Shown here: one piece after another, positions 26,443 to 35,731 of the stretch
How the letters are laid out: each line of letters begins with the position of its first letter
Position numbering within the stretch: position 1 is the stretch's first letter
Assembly (NCBI RefSeq): GCF_022549695.1
Contig: NZ_JAKZGS010000018.1
Coordinates: 24,321 to 88,320, forward strand
Length of the DNA stretch: 64,000 nt
From: Belliella calami
GTDB lineage: Bacteria > Bacteroidota > Bacteroidia > Cytophagales > Cyclobacteriaceae
Direction: 5' to 3'
The notes under the pieces: model-generated
Database searches by the model: none
The model's input: the letters and a program-made list of their open reading frames with translations, nothing else
Told to the model about the DNA's origin: nothing
Position numbers and translations under genes: made by a program

Positions 26443-27323
26443 GATTAAAGAGTTGATAAGGATCCAACACGGTAATATTTGAAATTGTTTTCTGTGTTAT
26501 ATGTTTTATGATTAAAAGCTATTTTTCCAGTAGATTATAATTCTAGCACTAATGTTTGATTTAGATCAATATTTATCAAAATCTAATATCAATTAATAAC
26601 TTGTCCGCTTTTGGTGGGTCGAAATGAAACAAATAGAACTATCTTTTTGAATTACTATCTACATAATATGTTTTATGATTATCCGCTTTCTTACACGTAG
26701 CCAAACAATAGATTGTTGGATGAACGATTTGTGGTTCTGTTGACAGTGAACTGTTGTCTGATGACGAATATCCGCAACTTACAAAGCCACTTCTTACCCT
26801 ATGTACAACATTGCGGATACTCATAATATGTTTTGATTTTAATAGAATCTAATGTTGAATTTGGAAGAAAGGTTTTCTTATCCAATTAATTTTCAGAGTG
26901 TTAAATATGTGGTCGGTAAAATTGGTAAAAAATAGTTGAATTTAGTGTATAAGACTAATAATAGATGAATAGTGTTTTTTGTTAAAAAAAAATGATAATT
27001 TTTTCATTTTGTATAACTCCTAATATTTGAAATATAATTTTTTTGTTAAACAATTATTGATTTCATGTATGAATGATTAAATATTCTAAAAATAGCATTT
27101 AAATAAAATTATATTTTACCTGTGAATAAATATTGTTTATTATAAATTGTTTATATAAATAATCAATAATTTTGTTAAATGTATGTTAATTAGGTGTTAA
27201 GTCATAAATCAAAATAATATTACTGTTTCATTATGTTTTAAATAGAACTTTAGTAACTTTTTTTATAATAAAAAACATTAATATTTGTAATTATTAATTA
27301 TTGATTAACCTTAATAAAATAAG
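26443..27323. other. 880-bp AT-rich intergenic region before the first susC
   Basis: No gene recognised. The part from 26843 to 27323 is extremely AT-rich and presumably holds the susC promoter; no clear TAnnTTTG stands out. A MITE-like element occupies 26675-26824. Confidence 0.55.
26675..26824. mobile_element. 150-bp MITE-like element with 12-bp terminal inverted repeats and 10-bp target duplication
   Basis: Ends ATGATTATCCGC (26675-26686) and GCGGATACTCAT (26813-26824) are inverted repeats matching in 11 of 12 positions. The element is flanked by a perfect 10-bp direct repeat AATATGTTTT at 26665-26674 and 26825-26834, as expected for a target-site duplication. An internal GAATATCCGCAACTTAC (around 26766) echoes the left end, TATCCGCTTTCTTAC. 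A 61-codon frame covers the element but looks incidental. It is too small to encode a transposase, so it would have to be moved in trans. Confidence 0.65.
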
Positions 27324-30300
27324 ATGAAGAGAGTTTTATTGTGTTATCTGTTACTCTTGTTTGGTGTCCAGGGAGTTTGGGCACAGAGTAAGACAGTGAC
27401 CGGTAGAGTTACCTCGAGCGATGAGCCTGAGGGGATACCGGGAGTGAATATTTTGATTAAGGGCTCAGGCTCTGGAACTACAACAGACTTGGATGGTGGC
27501 TTTTCCCTAGAGGTAGGGTCAAATGATGCTGTACTTGTATTCAGTTTTGTAGGCTATACGACAAAAGAAGAGCGTGTTGGAAATCGCTCAGAAATTAATG
27601 TGGTATTGAAATCGGATTTGTCCGAATTGGGAGAAGTGATTGTGACAGCACAAGGGATAGAACGTGACGAACGTTCCCTGGGGTATGCAGTCCAATCTAT
27701 CAAAGGAGATATGGTCAGCCAAAAATCGGAGCCAAATCTTTTGAATTCACTTCAGGGTAAATTGACTGGAGTAAATATTGTTGGTGCTTCTGGTGCTCCA
27801 GGTTCATCTACGAATATCAATATCAGGGGGATCACTTCATTTACTGGATCCAATCAGCCTTTGATCGTTGTAGATGGGATTATTTTTAACAATGATACCG
27901 ATAATACCCAAAATACACTTTTTGGATCACAGCCTTCTAATAGGCTGAATGATATTGCACCAGAGTCTATCGAGTCTGTTAACGTATTGAAAGGTCCTGC
28001 AGCATCTGTACTTTATGGATCCAGGGCTTCTGCTGGAGCTATAGTGATCACGACCAAAAGTGGTGCAGGTTTGGAAAACAAAACCGAGGTGACTGTTACA
28101 TCTTCTGTAAATGTTCAAAATGTATACGGTTTGCCAAAATTCCAAAACCAATATGGACAAGGAACCCAAAATGATTTCAACAATACTGCTACAGGTTCTT
28201 GGGGGCCGGCATTTGGAACTCCAGGTTTCGAAAATGTTGAGACTAGTTTCGGAACAACAGTGCCTTACCAAGCTTATCCAAATAATATAATTGATTTTTA
28301 TCAGCAAGGTAGAATCATCCAAAATGGTGTAAGTATAGCTTCAGGAGATAGAGATGATAATTTTATTGTCGCAGTGAACACTTCCCTTCAAGACGGAATT
28401 ATTCCAAACTCTACTTTTGATAGGTACAATGTGCAAATTGGAGGAAATAAAAAGCTGAACAATGGTGTGAAAGTTGGTGGGAATGTCACTTATGTCAAAT
28501 CAAGCTCAAGAAATACCCTTACAGGTAATGGAGGGTCGGCTTTTGGTCAAATCACAAGAATTCCAAGGTCATTTGATTTGGTTGGAATGCCTTTTCAGGA
28601 TGATTTAGGAAACAGTTTGTTTTATAACCCTACGCAGAATCACCCACTTTGGAGTCTTGAAAATGAGTACTTGGAAAGTAATGTGGATAGGGTATTTGGA
28701 AACTTTACTGTAGGTTATGATGTGTCAGATTGGCTAAATATCACTTATAGAGTTACAGCAGATACTTATACAGATAGAAGGAAAGATATCGCTAGAATCG
28801 GATCTGCAAGAACACCTGCTGGAAGTATTGCAGAAGATATGCTGTATCGTTCAGAGCTAAATGGAGATTTAATGATTACTGCCTCCAAGTCAAACTTTCT
28901 TGCAGAAGGTTTGGATGCAACATTATTGCTAGGTCAAAACCTTAACCAAAGGAATTTTCAGGGTATAGGCGTTTTTGGTTCTGCCTTGAATGTCCCATTC
29001 TTTGACAATGTGAGTAGTGCATCTGTATTTACAGGTTCGGGAGAATCATCTTCGGTAAGAAGATTAATAGGTCACTATGCGCAATTGGCATTGGCTTATA
29101 ACGATTACTTATTCTTGGAGCTTTCAGGTAGAGTCGATCAATCTTCTACTTTGCCTGCTGGAAATAATGCCTATTTCTATCCTTCAGTTGCTACAAGTTT
29201 TGTTTTGACGGATGCTTTGAACATTGAATCTGATTTTCTGTCTTATGCAAAGCTTAGAGCAAGTGCTGCAAGAGTTGGTAGGGACGCCGATCCTTATTTG
29301 TTAAACACATTCTACGGGACTGCTGGTTTTGGTAATAACCTTGCTTCCATTACATTCCCGATAGGAGTTGGGGGAGCAAATATTCCTGGTTTCCTTCCTG
29401 GGGCTAGACTTGGTTCGGAGCAGTTGACTCCTGAATTTGTGACTAGTTATGAAGTAGGAGGTAATGTCGGCTTGTTCAATAATAGACTTTCTATTGATGC
29501 AGCTTATTTCTTTACAAGATCTACAAACCAGATTTTCAACGTAGCGGTTTCAAACTCTTCAGGATATGATCTTCAAACCACCAATGTAGGGGAAATGGTC
29601 AATCAAGGGATTGAATTGGAATTAAGTGGGACTGTCTTGCAGGCAGGTCAATTTACTTGGGATCTAGGTCTGAACTTCACCAGAATAAGGAATGAAGTAA
29701 GAGAAATTGCTCCAGGCGTTGATCAATCAGGTATTCCAGGCGATGGTTTCATTGGTCTTACCCCTTCTATTGTAGTGGGCCAGCCTTATGGTGTCATTGT
29801 TGGAAATCAAATGCAGAGAAATGGTGATGGTGAATTATTGATTAATCCATTAACTGGTGCATATCAACCAACTCTTGCAGGCCAAGTGATTGCAAATCCT
29901 CAGCCAGACTGGCTTGCTGGATTGATGAATACTTTCTATTACAAAAACTTCACCTTAGGTGTATTGATTGATACTCGTCAAGGTGGTGATATATATTCAT
30001 TTGGTATGGTAGATCAAAGAAATGGAGGAGCATTGGAAATGACAGGTGTAGATAGAGAATTGCCAAGAGTACTTCCAGGTGTGATTGAAGTAGGAGAAGG
30101 TCAATATGTACCTAATAATATCCAAGTTCCTGCACAGACTTATTGGGCTGGTCTAGGTGGACTGATATCTGAAAGTGGTGTTTATGATGCTACAGTTTAC
30201 AGGTTGAGAGAGGTGAGTTTGTCTTATTCTTTGCCGAGAAGGTTCTTGGAAAGGACGCCTTTTGGAGATGCGAGTATCGGTTTTAGTGGTAGAAACTTAT

Positions 30301-30431
30301 GGTTTTTTGCTCCAGGATTCCCGGGAGATCCAGAGTTGAATTCACAAGGTGCAGGTAATATTCAAGGGCTGGACTTGAACGGCGTTCCGAATACTAGAAA
30401 TTATGGTGTCAATATCAGATTCACACTTTAA
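27324..30431 (+). CDS. SusC/RagA family TonB-linked outer-membrane protein
   Basis: 1035 residues: signal peptide ending GVWAQ (about residue 21), CarboxypepD_reg-like domain about 24-105 (TVTGRVTSSDEPEGIPGVNILIKG), TonB-box-like region (LGEVIVTAQG), plug about 115-245 (SLQGKLTGVNIVGASGAPGSS is split by plug strands, then IRGITSFTGSNQPLIVVDG) and a barrel to the C terminus (NYGVNIRFTL). Such proteins import a bulky nutrient with a SusD lid. No CAZyme or regulator lies beside it, so the substrate is unknown. Followed 10 bp later by its SusD partner. Confidence 0.95.
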   Translation: MKRVLLCYLLLLFGVQGVWAQSKTVTGRVTSSDEPEGIPGVNILIKGSGSGTTTDLDGGFSLEVGSNDAVLVFSFVGYTTKEERVGNRSEINVVLKSDLSELGEVIVTAQGIERDERSLGYAVQSIKGDMVSQKSEPNLLNSLQGKLTGVNIVGASGAPGSSTNINIRGITSFTGSNQPLIVVDGIIFNNDTDNTQNTLFGSQPSNRLNDIAPESIESVNVLKGPAASVLYGSRASAGAIVITTKSGAGLENKTEVTVTSSVNVQNVYGLPKFQNQYGQGTQNDFNNTATGSWGPAFGTPGFENVETSFGTTVPYQAYPNNIIDFYQQGRIIQNGVSIASGDRDDNFIVAVNTSLQDGIIPNSTFDRYNVQIGGNKKLNNGVKVGGNVTYVKSSSRNTLTGNGGSAFGQITRIPRSFDLVGMPFQDDLGNSLFYNPTQNHPLWSLENEYLESNVDRVFGNFTVGYDVSDWLNITYRVTADTYTDRRKDIARIGSARTPAGSIAEDMLYRSELNGDLMITASKSNFLAEGLDATLLLGQNLNQRNFQGIGVFGSALNVPFFDNVSSASVFTGSGESSSVRRLIGHYAQLALAYNDYLFLELSGRVDQSSTLPAGNNAYFYPSVATSFVLTDALNIESDFLSYAKLRASAARVGRDADPYLLNTFYGTAGFGNNLASITFPIGVGGANIPGFLPGARLGSEQLTPEFVTSYEVGGNVGLFNNRLSIDAAYFFTRSTNQIFNVAVSNSSGYDLQTTNVGEMVNQGIELELSGTVLQAGQFTWDLGLNFTRIRNEVREIAPGVDQSGIPGDGFIGLTPSIVVGQPYGVIVGNQMQRNGDGELLINPLTGAYQPTLAGQVIANPQPDWLAGLMNTFYYKNFTLGVLIDTRQGGDIYSFGMVDQRNGGALEMTGVDRELPRVLPGVIEVGEGQYVPNNIQVPAQTYWAGLGGLISESGVYDATVYRLREVSLSYSLPRRFLERTPFGDASIGFSGRNLWFFAPGFPGDPELNSQGAGNIQGLDLNGVPNTRNYGVNIRFTL

Positions 30432-30441
30432 AAGAGAAATA

Positions 30442-31890
30442 ATGAAAGCAATTAATAATATAATATTAGGTGCAGCACTTAGTTTGCTAGCTACTAGTTG
30501 TGGGGAATTTTTGGATATCAACGAAAATCCGAATAATCCTGAAGCTGTGACTCCAGAATTATTACTCTCTTCTGGTTTGGCAGGTGCAGCATTTGCCAAC
30601 AACAATGAACTAAATAGATTTGGTTCAACAGTGATTTCTGTTACTGCGGGTGCAGCAGGATCTCCTTCAGCTTATGATATCTATGATATTGATGGCGATG
30701 ATTTTGGTAATCAATGGAGATTTGAACTGTATGGCGGGTCTTTAATCGCATTTGAAGATATGATTGCAGCTGCAGACGAGTTGGGAGCACCTGCATATTC
30801 TGGTATTGGGAAAATCATGCAAGCATATAACTTTGCTTTGGCAACCGATACTTGGGGTGATGTGCCGTATTCAGAAGCACTAGGAGGTCTTGAAAATACG
30901 CAGCCAGCATTGGATAGTCAGGAAGATATCTACAAAGGCACTGATCAGATACAAAGTTTATTTGACTTAGTGAGAGAGGGTATTGATGATTTGGCAGGAG
31001 AAAGTACACTTATGCCAGGTCAAGATGATATTGTCTATGATGGCGATCTTGACAAATGGAGAAGAGCAGGATATACCTTGATGCTCAAAATGGCAAATAC
31101 CATCTCTTACAGAGAACCAGCATTAGCCACTACAATTATCAATGAGGTTTTACAGGCAAATGATTATATCATGAGTAATGAAGATGATTTGAATGTGAGA
31201 TTTGGGACTTCTCAAGGCAGTTATGCGCCAATTCATGAATGGACAAATGTTTCTACGTTCGCAGGTGATTTGATCATTAGCACTAGGTTTGTTAATTTGT
31301 TGAATAGTAAAAATGACCCTAGATTGCCGATATTTGTCACTGCCCCAACTGGTAGTTACGTGACTATCGACAATGGTTTTGCAGGACAAAGACCTTTGCC
31401 ACAAACATCTTGGTCAAGATTCAATACCTATGTGACTGGTGGTGGTGCTGGACCAGTAAGGTTGTTGACGAATTTCCAAAGAGCATTCATACTGGCTGAA
31501 TCAGTAGTAAGGCTTGGAATCGCTGGTGATGCCAATGAATACTACCAAGAAGGAATCAGAGCTTCTATGTCACTGGCTGGATTGTCTTCCGCTCAAATAG
31601 ACGCATACTTTGCCGCAAATGCAGATGAAGTGACGCTGTCAGGAAATGCTGAAGAGGATTTGGAGAAAATCATCACTCAGAAATATATTGCTTGGACAGG
31701 TAACGGTGTCGAGCAATGGACTGATTGGAGAAGAACAGGTTACCCTACTTTGGCTCCGCATCAGAATGCGGGTGGTATAGATCCTAATCAAAGACCTTTG
31801 AGAGCACAGTATGTATCTCAAGAAGTGAATAGGAATCCAAATTTTCCTAACAATGTATTTCCAAATGTCCCTGTCTGGTGGAATGAATAA
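30442..31890 (+). CDS. SusD/RagB-family nutrient-binding lipoprotein (SusD-like_2 type)
   Basis: 482 residues from the ATG at 30442; an earlier in-frame GTG would overlap susC. The lipobox is ATSC (Cys18 of this start). The opening EFLDINENPNNPEAVTPELLL and the helical TPR-like organisation with DTWGDVPYSEAL fit the SusD-like_2 subfamily (pfam12771) rather than classic SusD. It should sit on the cell surface as the lid of the upstream SusC channel. Third gene of the operon follows. Confidence 0.92.
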   Translation: MKAINNIILGAALSLLATSCGEFLDINENPNNPEAVTPELLLSSGLAGAAFANNNELNRFGSTVISVTAGAAGSPSAYDIYDIDGDDFGNQWRFELYGGSLIAFEDMIAAADELGAPAYSGIGKIMQAYNFALATDTWGDVPYSEALGGLENTQPALDSQEDIYKGTDQIQSLFDLVREGIDDLAGESTLMPGQDDIVYDGDLDKWRRAGYTLMLKMANTISYREPALATTIINEVLQANDYIMSNEDDLNVRFGTSQGSYAPIHEWTNVSTFAGDLIISTRFVNLLNSKNDPRLPIFVTAPTGSYVTIDNGFAGQRPLPQTSWSRFNTYVTGGGAGPVRLLTNFQRAFILAESVVRLGIAGDANEYYQEGIRASMSLAGLSSAQIDAYFAANADEVTLSGNAEEDLEKIITQKYIAWTGNGVEQWTDWRRTGYPTLAPHQNAGGIDPNQRPLRAQYVSQEVNRNPNFPNNVFPNVPVWWNE

Positions 31891-31899
31891 ATTAAGAAC

Positions 31900-32400
31900 A
31901 TGAAAAAGATGAAAAATTATATATTTCTATTGGTTTTAGCCTTGTTCGCAAGTTCATGTGAGCAAGACTTTGGAGAGCTGAACAGCGACAATGTTGCTGC
32001 TGTTCCTTTGACTTTCCCTAATGCTACGACGTTTGGATTTGATCCATACATTGAAGTTTCTTTGAGTGGAGATGGAGAAATTCGATACGAGATGGAAATT
32101 CCTGAAACAAGCGGGAGAACTATCAGCGAAATTACTAAAGTGGTGGGTGGTGCTTCGGATATAAACGTTGGTACACTGAATTCAGGCACAAGCTATATTG
32201 GTGATCCGATCCAAGTAGCTGGTACAAGTACAGAATTCTTGACTTCGATTTCCGAATTTGAAGAAAAGGTAAGGACAAATAGCGAAGGAGAAGTTACTCC
32301 TGTTGAAATTGATGAAGAACTTGCCTTTTTGTTTCTTGTGACACTAGACAATGGTGATCAGATAGTCTCGACAAGAGTTCGAGTAAGAGTAGTTGAATAG
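31900..32400 (+). CDS. Small SusCD-associated lipoprotein
   Basis: 166 residues; the start is the ATG at 31900 or the one at 31909. SPII leader with ASSC, then a beta-rich domain (ATTFGFDPYIEVSLSGDGEI) with acidic turns. I recognise no family, but its place as the third gene of a SusCD operon, with a 9-bp gap, suggests a surface accessory protein analogous to SusE/F in position only. The operon terminator follows. Confidence 0.8.
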   Translation: MKKMKNYIFLLVLALFASSCEQDFGELNSDNVAAVPLTFPNATTFGFDPYIEVSLSGDGEIRYEMEIPETSGRTISEITKVVGGASDINVGTLNSGTSYIGDPIQVAGTSTEFLTSISEFEEKVRTNSEGEVTPVEIDEELAFLFLVTLDNGDQIVSTRVRVRVVE

Positions 32401-32430
32401 TGTTTTGACAAGAGATACTCAATACAAAAT

Positions 32431-32464
32431 AAAAGGGTGGCAGTTGATCTGTCGCCCTTTTTTT
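32431..32464 (+). terminator. Terminator of the first SusCD operon
   Basis: Stem AAAAGGG...CCCTTTT extended by imperfect pairs, then a T7 run, about 35 bp past the stop. Confidence 0.8.
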
Positions 32465-32469
32465 GTTAT

Positions 32470-32505
32470 ACCCATTGGGTTTTTACAATATAAATCCCAA
32501 TGGGT
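32470..32505. promoter_or_regulatory. Inverted repeat upstream of the ABC/GntR operon, candidate operator
   Basis: ACCCATTGGG (32470-32479) and CCCAATGGGT (32496-32505) form a perfect 10-bp inverted repeat with a 16-bp spacer; each arm is itself nearly palindromic. It lies 70 bp upstream of the first ATG of the ABC gene and after the previous terminator. YtrA-type GntR proteins commonly bind inverted repeats in front of their own operons, so this is a candidate operator. Confidence 0.4.
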
Positions 32506-32575
32506 TCAATATGAGTTAAAAAAATAATTTTCAGTATTTCTTTTAAAAAATTTTGACTTATAAATTTAATCGATT

Positions 32576-33475
32576 ATGTTAGTGTCATATTATACTATGA
32601 CAGTAAAACAACGTGATATGATTTCAGTCAAAAAGTTAAGTTTTTCCTACCCTAAAAAGCCGTGGCTTTGCGAGGAGATGGATTTAGAATTGAGTGAGGG
32701 CAAGATTATAGGGCTCTTGGGATTGAATGGAGCAGGGAAGTCCACCTTGATGCGCTTAATGGCAGGATTGCTAAAGCCAGTTTCAGGTGAAGTGAGTTTT
32801 GAGGGTGGGGCTACATTTGATCGATCGATTCCTTTTTTGAACCAAATGATTTTTGTTCCTGAAAAAGTTTCTGTGCCGGAGTTTTTGAAAGTGAAGGAAT
32901 ATTCGAGTGTTTACCAAGATTTTTATTCTGGATTTGATTTAGATCGATTTGAAAAGCTGCTTTCAGAGTTTCAGATTATAGGGAATCAACGGGTTTCCAA
33001 TCTGTCTTATGGACAGCAAAAAAAGTTGCAAATAGCCATAGGGTTGAGTACTGGGGCGAAGTTGTTGCTTTTTGATGAACCAACGAACGGCTTGGATATT
33101 CCTTCAAAAAGCACATTTAGAAGAGTGCTTTCGGGAAGCTTGCAAGAGGATCAGACGATGGTTATTTCTACACATCAGGTCAAGGACATCGAAAATCTAG
33201 TCGATCAGATCATTGTCTTGGATGAGGGAAAAGTGAAGTTGCATGCAGATCTGGAGGAGCTAGAGAATCAATTTGTCTTTTCCCAAGGACCTCAAGCTCC
33301 TGATCAAGCTGTTTTTGTAGAGTCACATCTTCTTGGAGCTCAATATATAGTAAAACAGCCTTATGGAGAACGTAATTCTGGTGGTAGTCCTGACTTGGAA
33401 TTACTATTTAATGCAGTGATCGCAGGCAAGTTGGCCGGAGAATTTTTATCAACTCAAAATCAAGCAACATCATGA
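32576..33475 (+). CDS. ABC transporter ATP-binding protein (YtrB-like)
   Basis: 299 residues from the first ATG; a later ATG at 32618 (MISVKKLSFSYP) aligns better with the family start, so the true protein may be 285 residues. It has Walker A GLNGAGKST, the signature LSYGQQKKLQIA, Walker B LLLFDEPTNGLD and the switch His in STHQVKD. The C-terminal extension after about 215 is family-typical. It overlaps the permease gene by 4 bp and heads an operon ABC-permease-GntR, the layout of ytr-type operons that respond to envelope stress. Confidence 0.92.
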   Translation: MLVSYYTMTVKQRDMISVKKLSFSYPKKPWLCEEMDLELSEGKIIGLLGLNGAGKSTLMRLMAGLLKPVSGEVSFEGGATFDRSIPFLNQMIFVPEKVSVPEFLKVKEYSSVYQDFYSGFDLDRFEKLLSEFQIIGNQRVSNLSYGQQKKLQIAIGLSTGAKLLLFDEPTNGLDIPSKSTFRRVLSGSLQEDQTMVISTHQVKDIENLVDQIIVLDEGKVKLHADLEELENQFVFSQGPQAPDQAVFVESHLLGAQYIVKQPYGERNSGGSPDLELLFNAVIAGKLAGEFLSTQNQATS

Positions 33476-34269
33476 ACAACATATCTATATCCAGAATTTT
33501 AAAGCTGATCAAGTTTGAATTTTTGATGCATAGAAAGTATTATTTAACAATACTCATCGGTGCATTAGTGTTGGTTTCAGTAGTGATTCTTATAGCTTGG
33601 ATGCAGACTAGGCATCTTTTAACTGGGTGGCAGCAAAAGCATTATCAAGTTGTCTATTTCGTGTATTTCTTAGCGGTAATAATATTTATTGTTGGTCAAG
33701 GGTTCAAAGATCTTGTAACCAAGGCATCTTCCGAACGCTATCTCTTATTGCCCGCTTCCCATATAGAAAAACTAATTGCTCAAATATTAACAAAATTTAG
33801 TGTTGCCTTGATTGCTATGCCTTTTGTTTTTTGGTTCGGAGTGCTCCTAGCGAGGCTGATCGGATTTAGTTTGATGAATAATATTTTGAGTACCAAAAAT
33901 TTCGAGAAAATTGAGTATTTAAGGTTTGAATCTTTATGGATTTTGACGGAAGGGGAGCACTGGTCTTTCAATGCGTTTTTCATTGGGAGTGTTTTTTTTC
34001 TTTTTTCTTTTATGATATTAGGCAGTCAGTATTTTGGGAAATGGAATTTTGTTTATACACCATTGATAAAAATTCTTTTTGTATTGATAACCGTTCTTTC
34101 ATGTAGGGCTCTATTAAGTTTTTATACAAAAAATAATACGAATATAAATGAACTTGAGGTATTTGATGGAGTTCCTCTATTTGTTTTTGTACTTATAATT
34201 TTACTTTTCTTGGGTAGCTTTTTAAGTTATTTTATTTCATATCACAAGCTAAAAGAAAGGGAGGTCTAA
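33472..34269 (+). CDS. ABC transporter permease
   Basis: 265 residues with six clear hydrophobic segments (about 22-44, 60-80, 100-125, 170-190, 200-218, 232-255). No substrate-binding domain is visible. It overlaps the ATPase gene by 4 bp (ATGA) and is followed 1 bp later by a GntR regulator, so it forms the membrane part of that small exporter-type transporter. Substrate unknown. Confidence 0.88.
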   Translation: MNNISISRILKLIKFEFLMHRKYYLTILIGALVLVSVVILIAWMQTRHLLTGWQQKHYQVVYFVYFLAVIIFIVGQGFKDLVTKASSERYLLLPASHIEKLIAQILTKFSVALIAMPFVFWFGVLLARLIGFSLMNNILSTKNFEKIEYLRFESLWILTEGEHWSFNAFFIGSVFFLFSFMILGSQYFGKWNFVYTPLIKILFVLITVLSCRALLSFYTKNNTNINELEVFDGVPLFVFVLIILLFLGSFLSYFISYHKLKEREV

Positions 34270-34270
34270 G

Positions 34271-34648
34271 ATGGAGTTTAGTGATGGGAAAACCATATTT
34301 GTCCAAATTAGAGACAGGCTGGTCGATCAGATTCTCACAGGAAAGCTACTCCCGGGAGATAAGATTCCTTCTGTCAGGGAATTGGCAGTGGACTTGGAAG
34401 TCAATAGAAACACGGTTATGCGTAGCTATGCCTTGATGGAGAATGAAGGGATAGTGGATAACAAACGAGGGATTGGTTTTTTTGTCTCTGATCATGCGAG
34501 AGAGCGCTTGATTCAAGATGAAAAAGAGATTTTCGTAAAAGAAGAGCTTCCTAGGCTGGTACATCAAGCGAAAGTATTGAAAATGATACCCGCTGATTTT
34601 AAATTACTATTCGATCAACTTAATGACAATCAAAATGAAAACAAGTAA
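34271..34648 (+). CDS. GntR-family (YtrA-type) transcriptional regulator
   Basis: 125 residues: N-terminal winged helix (FVQIRDRLVDQILTGKLLPGDKIPSVREL, then LEVNRNTVMRSYALMENEGIV) and a short helical tail instead of a large effector domain, which is the YtrA subfamily. It sits third in the ABC operon and overlaps the next gene by 26 bp. Probable autoregulator of the operon through the upstream inverted repeat. Confidence 0.92.
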   Translation: MEFSDGKTIFVQIRDRLVDQILTGKLLPGDKIPSVRELAVDLEVNRNTVMRSYALMENEGIVDNKRGIGFFVSDHARERLIQDEKEIFVKEELPRLVHQAKVLKMIPADFKLLFDQLNDNQNENK

Positions 34649-35336
34649 TAAGCTATTATTCTCTTTTTTGGGTTTCGCATGGGTATCAGTGGTTGGGAGT
34701 ATGTTTGTGTCTCTTTATTTTTCGGAGAAGGAGAATGCAATGAGGATAGAGACATTGATTCATCAGACACCAATTGAAGGTGGGTTTTCGGTAGTTTCTA
34801 TTCAAGACTCTGGGATTTTGACATTTAAGAGAGGAGGAGAAAGCCGAGTCGAATATAAGAAATACCTCTCCGAGAGTGATGTTCAAGACCCCTCTGAGGA
34901 TCCAGATCCGTATTTTACCGAAGTGCGGAACGACACATTGTTCATCAAAGAGCTACGGATTAAAGAACTGGGGACATTCACGTTGTGTATTGATAAAGAT
35001 ATCAAATCTATCATCTTAAATAATGTTTCTGAGTTGAGAAGCTTTGATGCGATTAATTATGATAGTTTGACGGTGATGGCTACAAAATCTGCTTTTAGAT
35101 TAGATAATCAGCATGGTGTAAGCTTTTTGAATTTTAATGGAAATACAGACTCGAGGCTGTCAGTAGTCAGTATCCCCAATTTGGAGATTTATTTAGACAA
35201 GAGTAATGCTGGTATATCTCAATATTTGGGAACAGTATCTGGAGAGCTTATTGGATCAGAAGTGAACCTTCCGAGTAAAACCACTGAAATCAACATAAAA
35301 AAGGATGAGAACTCAAGATTTTATTTTAGGAATTGA
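34623..35336 (+). CDS. Membrane-anchored beta-rich protein, possible GIN/DUF2807-like head domain
   Basis: 237 residues from ATG 34623 (another ATG at 34635 fits a signal-anchor start better). One N-terminal membrane segment (LLFSFLGFAWVSVVGSMFVSLY) and a long beta-rich domain with evenly spaced short strands (ITLCIDKD-like, VSFLNFNGNTDSRLSVVSIPNL, EIYLDKSNA) that looks like a right-handed beta helix or GIN domain. It overlaps the GntR gene and its last codons overlap the truncated thioredoxin frame, so it belongs to the ABC operon. Function unknown. Confidence 0.72.
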   Translation: MTIKMKTSNKLLFSFLGFAWVSVVGSMFVSLYFSEKENAMRIETLIHQTPIEGGFSVVSIQDSGILTFKRGGESRVEYKKYLSESDVQDPSEDPDPYFTEVRNDTLFIKELRIKELGTFTLCIDKDIKSIILNNVSELRSFDAINYDSLTVMATKSAFRLDNQHGVSFLNFNGNTDSRLSVVSIPNLEIYLDKSNAGISQYLGTVSGELIGSEVNLPSKTTEINIKKDENSRFYFRN

Positions 35337-35655
35337 TTTTTGGGCATCCTGGTGTGGTCCATGTCGCGCAGAAAACCCAAACCTGTTAAAGATATATGAA
35401 CTGTACAAGGGTATTGGGTTTGAGATTTTGGGAGTGTCTTTAGATGCTGATCGAGAGAGTTGGGGAAAAGCAATTCAAGCTGATGGGTTGACTTGGTTGA
35501 ATGTTTCAGATTTACAGGGAAGCCAAAATGAAGTCGCTAAGATGTTTGGTGTAAATGCTATTCCAGATAATATATTGATTGACCGTGAAGGGAGGATTGT
35601 GGCCAGGCAGATCAGTTTGGAGCAGTTGAACCAATTACTTTCTGACGTTTTATGA
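35305..35655 (+). pseudogene. 5'-truncated TlpA/thioredoxin-like protein
   Basis: The frame (116 aa) starts directly at the active-site block IDFWASWCGPCRAENP (CxxC present) and continues with normal thioredoxin elements (GFEILGVSLDADRESW and GVNAIPDNILIDREGRIV with the cis-Pro). The usual signal/anchor and first beta strands before the active site (about 50 or more residues) are missing, and the upstream DNA encodes the end of an unrelated gene in another frame. This looks like a recombination or deletion remnant. It could still be expressed from the ATG at 35305, but a stable thioredoxin fold without its first strand is doubtful. Confidence 0.6.
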
Positions 35656-35731
35656 TTGATCTTTGCGAGTAAATACAAAATGTTTCACGATCCCCTTCGA
35701 CGTCTGTTTTTGATGAATGTGATTTCCTAAC

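Noticed and set aside
26639..26824. 61-codon minus-strand frame covering the MITE-like element
   Set aside because: Its start lies exactly at the element end, it has no recognisable domain and no promoter; most likely an incidental frame through the repeat.
27927..28322. 131-codon frame antisense to susC
   Set aside because: Shadow of the susC coding frame; no independent support.
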